64,000 nt of DNA from Larix kaempferi (lineage: Eukaryota; Streptophyta; Pinopsida; Pinales; Pinaceae), in the NCBI GenBank assembly GCA_027924585.1, contig BSBM01000461.1:9177001-9241000 (forward strand), given 5' to 3'. Below, piece by piece: positions 47,641-59,186 of the stretch (position 1 is the stretch's first letter; each line of letters starts with the position of its first letter). Position numbers and translations under genes: made by a program. The notes below the pieces were generated by a model. The model had not been told where the DNA came from and made no database searches. It worked only from the letters and a program-made list of their open reading frames with translations.

Positions 47641-48110
47641 GCATTGCGTGTGCGGATCCATAGGATATGCCACCGAGACAACCTGCAAAATTACATCACG
47701 GATGAGCTGTAATGCATTATTGACCTCTGGATCAGCGTCCGCAAAACTAAATGTGTGAGTAAAGCATACTGTGAGCTCCATCCAAGTAGAAATTTCTCCT
47801 CGCAACTCAACTGAAGTATACCATGATCATGGCATCTCATCCAAAGTATGGATAAAAGCATGGACCCACTCATCTCTTGGTCGCGATACCCATAACTGCT
47901 GACACTCCATCAAGTGACCACCAGGATCGTTCCTACCATCATACTTCCCAGTGTGGTAAACCTCAATATCACCAAATCGTACCATCATCAATCTTTTGCA
48001 TTTCGACCAGCCATCAATGGATGCCTTGTGTGTCTCCCACCAGCATGCTCAGGCATCCTTCAGTGCTTCGTTCAACACCAACAATCATTGTGGTTCAGAA
48101 ACTCTTTCTT
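47641..48110 (-). pseudogene. second Gag-like domain between protease and RT linker, element C
   Basis: In the same frame as the flanking parts. CWWETHKASIDGWSKCKRLM is followed by GKYDGRNDPGGHLMECQQLW, EWVHAFIHTLDEMP, a TGA where Arg is likely, then SWYTSVELRGEISTWMELTV and CFTHTFSFADADPEVNNALQ. This follows the Retrotrans_gag pattern (hydrophobic helix, A..W[YF], STW..L...F...F), separate from the ordinary gag of the element at 50.1-50.6 kb. Stops read TGA or TAG at likely Arg and Gln codons. The function is unknown; it could be a duplicated capsid domain. Confidence 0.65.
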
Positions 48111-48243
48111 TGAACTTCATCAGAAAGTCAAATAAGCCAAGCAGTCCTTCATATACTAGTAGTGTGACTGTTTCAGTTGCAACACGGTATAATGACTACA
48201 TGATCAACCCACATTTACGGAGCAACACCTCGTGCAAGCGGTT

Positions 48244-48860
48244 CTACCAATATTCTAGTGTATCATCAGAGTCGGACGACGCAGAGTTGGTGGTGCGCCA
48301 TCCCAACTCACCGTTGGCAGTCAGATGGATATAATCTTCAAAGATATTGAATGCATGGTCCCATCCACTGGGATCGTCATCCTTCACTGGTTCTTTGTAG
48401 CATTGTCCTTCAGTTGGATCCAACGAGGCGATAACTCTGAGATCGTGATTTTCAAAAGTCATCATTCGTCACTTGAAATTGATTACAGCTCCACTATCAT
48501 TAGCCCATCCAATCCCCAATAATGCAGGATAAGAGCTTCCTCCTTCAACTACTTCTATTACATTAAAGTCGACATATGTTTTCATTCCCTCAATGTCCAC
48601 CACCATTCGTGGAACTCTCCCAATCAGTGTCACTTTAGCATGATTAGCTAACCGGAGCTATACAAGAGACCAGCTCAATGGGGGACTCCCCATTTTCTGC
48701 CAAGCCTACTTGGTCAAGATGTTAACATTCGAACCAAGATCTAGAATAACTGAATCAACATCATATTCACCAATTTGAATATTCATTCGCATATCCTTAC
48801 CTGTCTTCCATCGTTGTAAGGAATTAACCGCAAACTCTTGTCGATCCTGGGCCAATCGTC
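48244..48860 (-). pseudogene. protease region of element C
   Basis: Near 48770-48710 the minus strand reads DVDSVILDLGSNVNILTK, the retroelement aspartic protease centre with Leu-Gly in place of the common Ser-Gly, then a TAG and AWQKMG. Further on come VDFNVIEVVEGGSSYPALLG and IGWANDSGAVINF, the second half of the fold, and MMTFENHDLRVIASLDP (48465 downward). Stops at Gln or Arg positions break the frame. Confidence 0.7.
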
Positions 48861-49079
48861 ACAACAGAGCTTTAATCGCAGCAAGAGCGTCGGGATCTCT
48901 TGCCAGGGATAAACAATGTTCCAAAAATACTTGAAGTGTGCTAGACTGCCGCGATGGTCCAACCTTTGAGGTAGCATCAAAAGTAGAGGGCATGTCATAC
49001 ACAACAGTTTTACCTCAGTCTTTGTCTAATGCACGACGTGCTTGAAGAAATGCCTCTCGCTCCGCATCAATGTCAAATG

Positions 49080-50913
49080 ATACCTTCTTTTGTCCAACTA
49101 GTCGGATCATTGATCTGTCCTCTCCAGTTGTCTTTACTCCACGAGTGACCATAGCAACGAAAGCATCTTGCGATCTTGGTTCTGCAGAAATTGTCGCGAT
49201 GTTTGGACCCTAGGTCTGGTTTAGCGGTGGATTTTTGGGTGGGTTCACATTCTGATTCTGATTTGGCTGCATATTCTGGTTCTATACTGGTTGTTGCACT
49301 TGGTTTTGGGAGGGCTGCTGTTCCTGAGGCTTGTTCAGCAACTAGGGAGCATTCTCTGCTTGCCATCATGCAATAAACTACGGATAATTCTCAACCATGT
49401 GATCATTAACAAAACAGAACGTACACTGGTTCTGCAGCAGTGGACAGTCTCACTGGTAGTGTCCCCATACCGCACAATGATAGCATTGAACAAGTCTGCG
49501 ACCACCTCATCCTCCTCCTCGACCAAATCCTCTGCCATGTCCTCCTCGGTACCCTCCCCGGAATCCTCCCTGCTACTGGTACTGTGGTTGGTTGAACTGT
49601 TGCTGCATTGGTGTCGGTTGCATTCCTTGCCCTTGCTGTGCATACATCGGTTGTTGTACATACTGTGGCTGCTATGGAGCCATCTGCATTGGAGCATATT
49701 GTAGCATGAACTGCGGGGGTTGCTACTGCTGCGATATAAACTGCATCTGCGGTTGAGGTAGCGGTTGGGCTACCTGTGGCTGCAGTTGCAACTGTTGTAT
49801 GGCACGTTGGTCGTCCTTTACATAGAACGCGTCATACATTCTTTCTTGTAGCAACCCGTATGCATGGAAATCCTTGTCGTTGTGACCCACCGATTTGCAA
49901 AATGTACAATAAAGATTCCTCGGGGTTATGACCATTTTCTGCATATATGGGCAATTGTCATGGCTATGCACGTATACCTGGCAGACGTGACACCACAGCA
50001 TGCTACCACCATTCAACGGATTTGGCGCTCCTAAAACCAAATAATTGCGGAAATCCGGGCAATTATTCTTCGTATGCCCTTCTCCTCGGCATCGCATACA
50101 CCATACTTCATCACGTTGTTCCTTTCCCTTCTTTAAATCTTGCAGTTGTATAGTCAAGTTAGCGAGCTATGTCTGTATCTCCGAAATCCCAACTGCAGTT
50201 TTTCCAATCGACGATGCCTCCAATCGTATTGCAATCTCCAGAGCTTCACTAGGCGTCGAGATGTTTTGTTGCATCAATGGAAGCCGAATATCTGGTAGCA
50301 GTGCTGCGATGAACCACTCTTTATGTTGGATGGTGCTCATGTCAAAACTAACCCTTTCCATCAGCGTCTTGAATCGCTGGTCGAAATCTCACACTGTCTC
50401 GTTGGGATACTACTTAATTTCTTTCAATTCTGTAATATATTGAGCCTTAGACTTGGGCTTTCTAAATTCTGCAATCAATCCATCCTGGATCTCATTGAGT
50501 GACTTCTCTGGGGCTCCTGTAGGGACTAGAACAAACTTAATAAACCAATCTAATGTACGACCTCGTAGAGTTGTCGCTAACTGTCCTTTCTTAGCGAAAT
50601 CATCAGTGATCTGTTTTATGGTCTAGATCGCTTCACACAAAAACCAATAATGTTATAGGTTTTCTATCCCACTCCCATGGAACAACGGTAACTTAGCATC
50701 ATCACCAGCCATTCTAGGCTTCCTTCCTCCTTTCGTTGTACTACTACCGATTAACTTTTGTGGTATTGACGAACTTGGCGGTGTCAAAGTGGTATTTCTT
50801 GCTATCTGAGAGATAGCGAGTGGAGGTGTGGGTACGTTGGTGCTGGGGTTTGGTCCTGCCTCTATCTTGGGCGTATCCTTGTTGTCCTTGTCAGGACTGT
50901 GAGGTTGCTTCAT
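49080..50913 (-). pseudogene. gag of element C with five zinc-knuckle motifs and RGG box
   Basis: Minus-strand frame from about 50913. The capsid part includes LATTLRGRTLDWFIKFV and EFRKPKSKAQYITELKEIK, then DFDQRFKTLMERV and EWFIAALLPDIRLPLMQQ (about 50310). Knuckles: CMRCRGEGHTKNNC, CHVCQVYVHSHDNC and CTFCKSVGHNDKDF (about 50095-49870). After a Gln/Pro-rich stretch and GGFRGGYRGGHGRGFGRGGG (about 49565-49505), CYHCAVWGHY-TGA-DC and CTFCFVNDHMVENY follow near 49480-49385. The third and fifth lack the last Cys. Many stops lie at Gln codons (QQ-TAG-QPPQ, QYQ-TAG-QGG). The product would package RNA; the RGG box suggests extra RNA binding. Confidence 0.85.
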
Positions 50914-51322
50914 CCCATGTGGTCTTCTGTCACGGCCTTGCAGTTCGACTGCAGCAAAACCTTCTCCTGTCCTCTACCTCTTCTCCTGTAGGAACCTTGC
51001 TCCTCCCCTCATAAGACCACTTTATTCCTCGGCTTCACTCACAGTCTTGTCATGACCTGCACCCATCTACCCCTTATCATTCCATGTACCTCCCCCCAAC
51101 TATCGCAGTACCCACGGCCTCCACCCACCAGGATGTCTACTAATCAAGATGCATCTTCAATATACCTTTTCTGCAAATAAGCATCTTAATCGACAATTGA
51201 AGCAACAACACTCGAGGTTTGTGGAAAAAATATCTTTTGGCTTCACTATAGGATTTCTGAGTATCAACTGCGAATTATGTGATATAGCCCTCTAGGATGC
51301 TATCGAACCACACTTAGACAGC

Positions 51323-51610
51323 TCACGATGCTTTATTATCAACCTCCTGCAGGTCCTGAATCAACTCGGGGCTCCAGGTCATCGATTCAACACCTTGGAA
51401 GTTCCTCTTTTGGAAGGTCAACTTCGCCAACCACTCATACAGGATGACTGGGAATTCACAGAAAAACCACTCGTGCAGGCCGTCATGAATATATCTATCC
51501 ACCCACTGATCTACTATTAGTCGAGTGTTCCAGCTTTCTTCTTCAGCGAATTCTTGTAGATTTTGATCAAACCATTCCTGTATCTCGGGTTTCATCGGGT
51601 GCCACAACAT
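51323..51610 (-). CDS. leader ORF of element C (95 codons), unknown
   Basis: Open minus-strand frame just inside the 5' LTR with an unusual tryptophan- and acid-rich composition (EIQEWFDQNLQEFAEEESWN, DGLHEWFFCEFPVILYEWLA). No family recognised. It could be an upstream ORF or the N-terminus of gag before a frameshift. The 50914-51322 stretch between it and gag has no clear ORF. Confidence 0.35.
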   Translation of the reverse strand: MLWHPMKPEIQEWFDQNLQEFAEEESWNTRLIVDQWVDRYIHDGLHEWFFCEFPVILYEWLAKLTFQKRNFQGVESMTWSPELIQDLQEVDNKAS

Positions 51611-51633
51611 ATCCTCCTTTCACTTCAGACACA

Positions 51634-51651
51634 GTCCCAGCAATGGAACCA
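51634..51651 (-). other. primer binding site of element C
   Basis: On the minus strand TGGTTCCATTGCTGGGAC begins two bases after the LTR end. It differs from the initiator-Met site of elements A, B and G, so another tRNA primes it. I did not assign which. Confidence 0.6.
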
Positions 51652-51653
51652 TT

Positions 51654-52498
51654 TGTTGACTCAAACCTAGTCGACAAGGTTCCCATCACTGTCGACACCA
51701 ACCCACCACGATCTCCCTAAGCATCGGCCCAAGTAGGTTTTACCCTACCCAGTAACACCTGCAGAGCAGATGAGGTCTCACCCAAGGTGATCAAGGGAGA
51801 GTGGACATAACCATGTTTCCATTGAATGAAGGAGGATGCGTGTGGCATCAGCTACTTAATCTTATTGCAACATTCAACAGTAAATCTATGCATTCACTTC
51901 GACATTATTAGACTCGTAGCATCATTTAATGGAAACATTTATTGTTGCAGTGGATTATAACAATATAATGACTATTGCATCAAAGAAGCATTGCATTACC
52001 ATCAAAAGATAGAAGACACTCCAGGATTGCACATAATAGTTTCATCACATCATATTATTACTGCAAAAACCCAATACAATGCCTCTACAGATCACAGATT
52101 TCAACAATATCTCTCAGTCTGAGAGCATACGCACAAACCGTATATCAAAAACTTCTCTTTTTTTTCCCTTCTCCTTACAACCTGCAACTTTATGTATATA
52201 TATAGGCTTTGCCTTTACAATGTTTGTCCACTTACTAACAACTTCATAACCAACTCTTGGACAAATGACCCAAAATCTAACTGATGCGGTCCAAATGACC
52301 CAAAAACCCACCTACTGCGGTATAATTAGGTCAAAAATACATTTCATATGGTCCAATGACCCAAAAACCCGCCTATTGCGGTACAAATGACTCAAAAAAT
52401 ACATAAAATAATCAAGCCTTCTTCTTTCTGCAACTTTGTCTGACATGTCGTAGCATCGTCGGTGCTGCGATTCTTCCTTATCAAACCGCCTGCCAACA
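51654..52498 (-). repeat. 5' LTR of element C
   Basis: 845 bp, matching 44810-45654, with TG...CA ends and followed by GTTAA. TATATATATAG-type sequence (about 52195-52205) may be the TATA region. Confidence 0.9.
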
Positions 52499-52503
52499 GT
52501 TAA

Positions 52504-53820
52504 GTATTAATTGTGGTCATATTTAAAATAAATGCTAGTAAATGATTAAGAAGATTATTGTTAATGTAATTAATAAATCTTAATGAAAAGTTAATAATGT
52601 GAGTGGGTGATAATAATGTTGGTACTGAATTGATTAATTTTAACTAAATATTAATGATATCAATTGCTTGGTTTACCAATGATAATGGTGTAAATAGTAT
52701 TGATAAGATTATTATTGACTTGATTAGTAAATTGTAGGGTCATTGCAAGCTAATGAGGGTCCCTTTTGGCACATTAGATGTAATAGAAAACTGAAAAATC
52801 AAGCATCCCTCAACTTACTTGGATTTTTTGAGATACTTACGCAAAATATCTTGCATTGAGTAAAAAAGATGAAATCTAGGAAATTGAATCATGTTTCTGA
52901 ATATATAAATTTTATGTACTGAAAATTTGCATAGCTATTTCAAGTTTCATTTTTCATAACAAACACTTTTATTTTTCTTGCAAATGATAAGGTTTATGTT
53001 TTTGTGGGTGCAGCCTTTGAGGGCCTAAATGATGGAATCAAGCTACCAAAATGGGCATGCATGTAGAGAACATATAGCACTAGTGCATCATTATTTTTTG
53101 AAAATTAAATTTATAATTTTATAATTTTTTATAATTGTATAAGTGATCAAACCTCGAAAATAGTACATCTTTTGTGAGTGCATCCTTTGAAGGTCTTAAT
53201 GCAAAAATCATGAAATGGGGTTTTGATAGAACGTGGAGGTTAGTGTCTACTTATGCACCATACAATTTATTTTTTAAATGATTAAGAATTGAAAATTTTA
53301 TGGAAGAAACACTAACAGTGTGTTTCACGAGTTAAGGAGGTAGGACACAAGAAATTGAAAAAAAATAGGAAAAATTAATATTTTTAAATAAAAGTTACAT
53401 ATTTGGAATCTGCAGAAAAAAAGTTATTTGTGTTTAAGATTTCGTCAAAAATGAATGTGTGTAGCATACTGTAATGAGTGGCTAAGCACAGGCTTCTCCA
53501 GAAACTGGAAGAAATACCCAATTAGCTTTGGTTTATCATTACCATAGCACAGGTTTGGTATTACCGAAGCAAACTCCAAAGCATACACATAGGATTATGG
53601 TTGACATGCGAGCAAGTGAGTTGGCTTGGTTTCGGCTCTAACAAACACGAGTGCATTCTATTTAAATTCAAAAAATATTCCTGCGCTTTTGTAAGTTCAT
53701 AATATGAACGCGATATATAACAACATAACGCGTGCGCGTTCTGTAGTGCAAAAACGCGCTAGCATTATTTAAATCATAAAATCTATGTTTACTACTTGAG
53801 AGGGGGTGGGGAAGACTCAA
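52504..53820. other. AT-rich flank after element C
   Basis: Continues segment D after the GTTAA duplication. No ORF or retroelement motif seen. A CpG-rich word cluster (ATAACGCGTGCGCG, AAAAACGCGC) lies at about 53725-53760, and a similar GCGTGCGCG word recurs at about 57182 on the far side of the purine-rich array. Confidence 0.5.
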
Positions 53821-54485
53821 GGACATTTTTGGTTAATAATTGAGAAGGGGTGGGGAAGGGTCAAGGGACTCTATGGTTAATATTTAATAGGGGTGGGAAA
53901 GGGTCAAGGGCTTAGAAGGATGTTGGAAGCTTGATTGGGGAGAGATGAAGGGAATGGGAACATGATGGGCTACAGGGGTGAAGGGCAGTGGAGCTTGAGA
54001 GCACTATTAGGAGTAAAAGAGGTTCTACAGAGGTATAGGGTTAGAAGTTGAAAGTGAGACTTAAGTGACAAGGGGCATTGGATGGAGGCAAGGGGGATGT
54101 GAGAGAGAAAGAAATAATACAAGGGGGGAGAGACATAGAGAGAAGGAGGGAGAGGGACAATGGGGAGGAATGGATTTAGAGGGAGTGAGAGATAGATGGG
54201 GATAGAACGAAATAAAGAGATTGGAAGGGAGGGACAGAAAGTGTTGGTGGGAGACATGTGGGGAGTGGTGGCGATGGAGAGAGAGAGAGAGAGAGAGATA
54301 ATATGAGAGGAGGGGGAAGGGACATAAAGTGAGAGAGAGAGAGAGGGAGTGATGGAGAGATGGGGATAGGTTGAGGGAAAGATAGCATGAGGGAAGGAGA
54401 GAAGGTAGGGTGACGGATGGATGGATAAAGGTGGAGATAGATATGGATGGAGGGGAAATGGGTTTGAGAAGGGAAAGGGGCATAA

Positions 54486-54518
<33 letters not shown>

Positions 54519-55410
54519 TGGTTGGGGAGAGAGAGGCTAGAGGGAGGTGTGAGCGACAAAGAAAGTGAGAGGTTGTGTGTGTGTGTGTGGTAGGGAAGGA
54601 GGAATCAGTGGGGTGGTAGGGATGAAAATGGTGTAAGGGATAGAAAGCAACATAGAGGGAGGGAGGTAAAGGGAGTGAGGGACATATCTAGGGATAGATC
54701 TAGAGAAAGAGATAGGGAGGAAGGGATACAAGGTGAGAGAGAGAGGGAAAGGGGGAGGGATAAAGGCACATAGGGTTAGTGATTAAGGGCGAACGAAGCG
54801 AGAGAATGCTATACGGACCTGGATAATTGCGAAGATAAAGAGAAGGTGGAGAGAGAGAGTGAGAGAGTGAGAGAAAAGGGGATAGGTTGAGGCAAAGATA
54901 ACAGTAGGGAGAGATAGAAGGGGAGAAGGGGAGAGACGGTGAGAGAGGGAGGGATGGAGGGGTATTTTTGGTTAATATTTGAGAAGGGGTAGGGAAGGGT
55001 CAAGGGAATCTATTGTTAATATTTAATAGTGGTGGGAAAGGGTCAAGGGCTTAAAATGATGTTGGAATATTGAGTGGGGAGAGATGAAGGTAATGGGAGC
55101 ATGATGGGTTACAGGGGTGAAGGAAAGTGGGGCTTGAGAGCACTATTAGGAGTAGAAGAGGTTCTGAAGAGGTATAGGGTTAAAAGTTGAATGTGAGACT
55201 TGAGTGACAAGGGGGGATGGATGGAGGCAAGGGGGATGTTAGAGAGAAAGAGAGAATACAAGAGGGGGGATAGACATAGAGCGAGGGATGGAGAGGGACA
55301 ATGGGGAGGAATGGATTTAAAGGGAGTGAGAGATAGATGGGGATAGGATGAAATAAAGAGATAGGAGGGGAGGGACAGAAAGTGTTGGTGGGAGACATGC
55401 AGGGAGTGGT

Positions 55411-55462
<52 letters not shown>

Positions 55463-55685
55463 TGAGAGGAGGGGGAACGGACATAAAGTGTGTGAGAGAG
55501 AGAGAGGGAGTGATGGAGAGACGGGGATAGGTTGAGGGAAAGATAACAGGAGGGAGGGATAGAAGGTGAGAAAGAGAGAGATGGTTAGAGAGGGAGGGAG
55601 AGAAGGTAGGGTGAGGGATGGAGGGAGAAAGGTTGAGATAGATATGGATGAAGGGGGAATGGGTTTGAGAAGGGAAAGGGACATA

Positions 55686-55718
<33 letters not shown>

Positions 55719-56506
55719 AGAGAGAGAGACAGATTGATGGTTTGGGAGATAGAGACTAGATGGAGGTGTGAGCGACAAAGAAAGTGGGAGGTTGTGTGTG
55801 TGTGTGTGTGATAGGGAAGGAGGAATCAATGGGGTGGAAGGGACGAATATGGTGTAAGGGAGAGAAAGCAACATAGAGGGAGGGAGGTAAAGGGAATGAG
55901 GGACAGATCCAAGGATAGATCTAGAGAAAGAGATAGGGAGGGAGGGATACAAGGTGAGAGAGAGAGGGCAGGGGGAGGGATAAAGGCATAGAGGGTTATT
56001 GATTAATGGAAAACAAAGGGAGAGAGTGTTATAGGGAGGTATAATTGTGAAGATAAAGATAAGGTGGAGAGAGAGAGTGAGAGAGTGAGATATACGGGGA
56101 TAGGTTGAGGCAAAGATAATAGCAGGGAGAGATAGAAGGCTAAAAGGGGAGAGACTGTGAGAGAGGGAGGGATGGAGGGATAAAGGTGAAGATAGAGATG
56201 GATGGAGGGGATGGATTTGGGAGGGGCAAGGGACACAATGTGTGTGGGTGGGGGGGAGAGAGAGTGAGAGAGAGAGAGTGAGAGAGAGAGATGGTGGGGG
56301 ACATAGAGACTAGAGGGAGCGGTGAGCGACAAAGAAAGTGTTAGGTTGTGAATGTGTGTGTGTGTAATAGGGAAGGATGGATTAGTGGGGTGGTAGGGAC
56401 AGGGATGGAGTAAGGGTGAGAAAGCAACATAGAGGGAGGGATGTAGAGGGAATGAGGGAATGTGCACATGTGTATGTGTGTGTGTGTGTGTGTTTGTGTG
56501 TGTCTA

Positions 56507-56539
<33 letters not shown>

Positions 56540-57035
56540 TGATTGGGGAGAGAGAGACTAGAGGGAGGTGTGAGCGACAAACAAAGTGGGAGGTTGTGTG
56601 TGTGTGTGTGTGATAGGGAAGGAGGAATCAGTGGGGTGGTAGGGACGAAGATGGTGGAAGGGAGAGAAAGAGACATAGAGGGAGGGAGGTAAAGGGAGTG
56701 AGGGACGGATCCAGAGAGAGATAGAGAGATCCAGGAACAAATCTAGAGAGAGATAGGGAGGGAGGGATACAAGGTAAGAGAGAGAGGACAGGGGGGAGGG
56801 ATAAAGGCACAAAGGGTTAGTGATTAAGGGAGAAGAAGGGAGAGACTGCTATAGGGAGGGATAATGGCGAAGATAAAGAGAAGGTGGAGAGATGGAGATT
56901 GGGGTGGTAGGGACATGGATGGATTAAGGGAGAGAAAGAAACATATCGAGAGGGATGTAGAGAGAATGAGGGACAGATATTTAGAAAGTGATAGGGGATA
57001 TCTAGGGATTATTGGGAGAGAGTTAGGGGGGTATA
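53821..57035 (+). repeat. 3.2-kb purine-rich tandem array, three ~0.8-1.2-kb units
   Basis: The plus strand is dominated by G and A with embedded GA and TG microsatellites. Unit 1 (about 53830-54965) and unit 2 (about 54966-56180) start with GGTTAATA, GAGAAGGGGT and GGGTCAAGGG. Unit 3 (to about 57035) lacks that start. A shared marker, TAAAGGCA followed by GGGTTA, recurs at 54761, 55981 and 56802. Open minus-strand frames full of Ser, Leu, Pro and Thr-His repeats are composition artefacts and are not called. Confidence 0.85.
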
Positions 57036-57850
57036 TAGATAAACATTTATATGTATGCATGAAAAGAAGGGAACACTAAAAAAATATGTTTTGTATGTAA
57101 CCATACAAAACATTTGTTTTCTTTTGATTTTATTCGTTGCCTTAGCAATGCACCTAACCTATTTATTGTGCTTAACAATATTGCGTGCGCGTTTTTCTTC
57201 TCCATATCGTGTGCGCATTTTACCTTTATATAATGTGTACGCATTTTGTAACTATATAAACAGTGGACTGTCCCTATCTGATAACAACTTTACTCTGTCT
57301 AAACGAAAAATAGGTTATCGCCCGATTTTTTGAACAGGGCAGGAGCCCGCCACTGGAAATATTCACAATACACCATCTCCATCATTATTTTTGTTATGCA
57401 GGTGCAGCATTGAGGACATCTTTCATGGTTGATCAGTGTGGTGTTGGGTTATATGGTCATATTTGAAGAAGAAAATCAACAATCTTGAAGAATCGCCAAT
57501 TGAGTAACACCAAAGATAAGGTCTTTGAAAGATTCATTTTGCCTATATTTGAGAAGCACACAAGATAAGATATCAAGCTTCAATACCATTTCATGGTGAT
57601 GGTGGATATACACAATTGTACAAGAGAATCAACTTGAGGAACAATTTATGATTTAACTTTCATTTTCTTATTATTGAAGAGCACCAAAGGTAATTTTTCT
57701 CATTCATCATTTTTTTGATGGGAAATATGAACAATTGAGAAGGAAGATTGAAGCACCTTGAAGGATCTATAGTTCTAAAGCACTAAAGGTTTGAAATCTT
57801 GTAATTGAAGAGTAGCAAAAACAAACTATATTGAATTCATCATTGTGGTG
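57036..57850 (+). other. upstream region of the 57.85-kb ORF with diffuse ~130-bp repeats
   Basis: CTATATAAACAG at about 57253-57264 is TATA-like, preceded by GCGTGCGCG and GTGTGCGC words. Between 57460 and 57900 the pattern TTGAAGAGCACCAAAGG, TTCATCATTGTGGTGATGG, then AGGAAGAAAATCAACAA recurs three to four times in diverged form. The last unit leads into the ORF start at 57851. Confidence 0.45.
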
Positions 57851-59186
57851 ATGGGGAATGTACGTAACCAAGGAAGAAAATCAACAAGGAAGAAGCGACC
57901 TCAAGAAGTCATTGAAGAAGAGAAAGAAAAGAAAAGAATAGACATGATGAATCGAAGGATTTCTTTGGAAACTAATCTAAATCCAATTATAGAGGATACC
58001 ACGGTTCATCCTATTAATCCATGACAAGAAAAAAGGAAGCATTCACTAGAGGGACCTTCAATTTCCACAATAGTTGTTGAACAAGCACCCCATGGAAGTA
58101 ATCAAGAAGAAAAATGTAGGTTCTCATTAGGGTATGTTTCAATTCCCACTCCAAGTCAAAGTGATAAGTTACCATCTCAAGATGAAGCTCATGAAGAAAC
58201 ACCAAATTTGTTCACCTCTTGTTGCTATACAAGTGATCAAGTCAAAGAGGCATTGGACATGGAGCCTACTATTACAGAAGAAAATGTTATCCGGACCATG
58301 AATGAGGATGTTGGACTTCCACCATCCAACTACCAGGAAGAGAATGAAGGAAAACAAGCTACTACTGAAACGCCAGAGCGTCTTGGTGATGTGCTACATG
58401 GTAGAATTCCAACCCCCTTACCTCCATTAGCAAGCAAACGTCGAAGAACTATGAAGCATATACAAGTTAATGAAAGTCTCCTCAATTCCATTGAAGGTAC
58501 GCTATCTAAACGTAGTATTTCTTATCAAAATCAATAGATACTTTATAAATATTTTGTTTCTAAATGTGATGGAGATAAATGTAGATTATTTTTATCATTG
58601 TTAAAATCTAGGGGCATGAATATTGTTAGGAAAAAGATAGGGATAAAGATGATAAAGAATTATGGACCAAGTTCTCATATAGTTAAAAGCTTAGTAGATG
58701 CCTTTGGTAAAATTGCTAAGAACACATGTTCAAAGGACCGCAATGCGGCTCGTCGTGTGTTGTCACAAGCAATTGTAAATAAAAACACCAGCGTCCTTCG
58801 TTTTCTCAAGCCTACATCCAAACTAGTTAACTTGAATGTAAAAACGGTCAGTAGGTATTCTATTAGAAGAGAACATATTGACACAACCAATCAGACAGAT
58901 TTTTGGGCCTTTATTGGTCGGTTGCCACGTCATGACATGAAGCTAGTTGATGTAGTAGAGGGACTAGTGCAGAGTTTTTGGCATGATCACACAAGGCCTT
59001 ATTCAAACCGGAAGGATGTACTAAAACTGAGAAGGGGTTCAAAGGATCATGAATCACATATTAAGCATCTTCTTGATATAACACAAACAGAAATATACGA
59101 GAAATTTAGGAATGAACATAGACAATTGAACTTGGGGTAAAGATCTTTTGAGAAATGTAAGCCCTGGTATGATTATGATTCATATT
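57851..59186 (+). pseudogene. ~445-codon ORF, possibly transposon-derived, three stops
   Basis: From ATG 57851 (MGNVRNQGRKSTRKKRPQEV) one frame runs to about 59186 with only TGA 58022, TAG 58535 and TAA 59138, and no frameshift. The N-terminus is basic (KKRPQEV, KEKKRID), the middle is acidic and Pro/Ser-rich, and a second basic patch KRRRTMKH lies near 58435. The C-terminal half is compact and conserved-looking: TDFWAFIGRLPRHDMKLVDV, GLVQSFWHDHTRPYSNRKDV, KHLLDITQTEIYEKF, and after the TAA RSFEKCKPWY. I believe I have seen this block in uncharacterised, repeated plant proteins, but cannot name the family. GTATGATT after CCCTG (about 59165) could be a splice donor. It may be a partial transposon gene or a captured host gene. 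Confidence 0.55.

Larger units (their letters stand above)
44810..52498 (-). mobile_element. element C: Ty3-gypsy element, internally deleted
   Basis: Minus-strand element of 7.7 kb with two 845-bp LTRs (51654-52498 is the 5' LTR, 44810-45654 the 3' LTR) and a perfect GTTAA duplication (44805-44809 and 52499-52503). In transcription order: primer site, leader ORF, gag, protease, a second Gag-like domain, the linker that normally precedes RT, then directly the integrase C-terminus and a 3' ORF. RT, RNaseH and the integrase core are missing. LTRs differ at about 7 percent by eye. Confidence 0.92.

Noticed and set aside
49291-49704. Plus-strand 137-codon and minus-strand 120-codon ORFs
   Set aside because: Other frames of the element C gag; the zinc-knuckle/RGG frame explains the region.
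53970-56812. Many long minus-strand ORFs rich in Ser, Leu, Pro and Thr-His
   Set aside because: They are the complement of the GA- and TG-rich array; several frames are open at once and the composition is purely repeat-driven.
53725-57200. GCGTGCGCG words on both sides of the purine array as terminal inverted repeats of a DNA transposon
   Set aside because: The flanks do not align beyond the short word, and no matching target duplication was seen.
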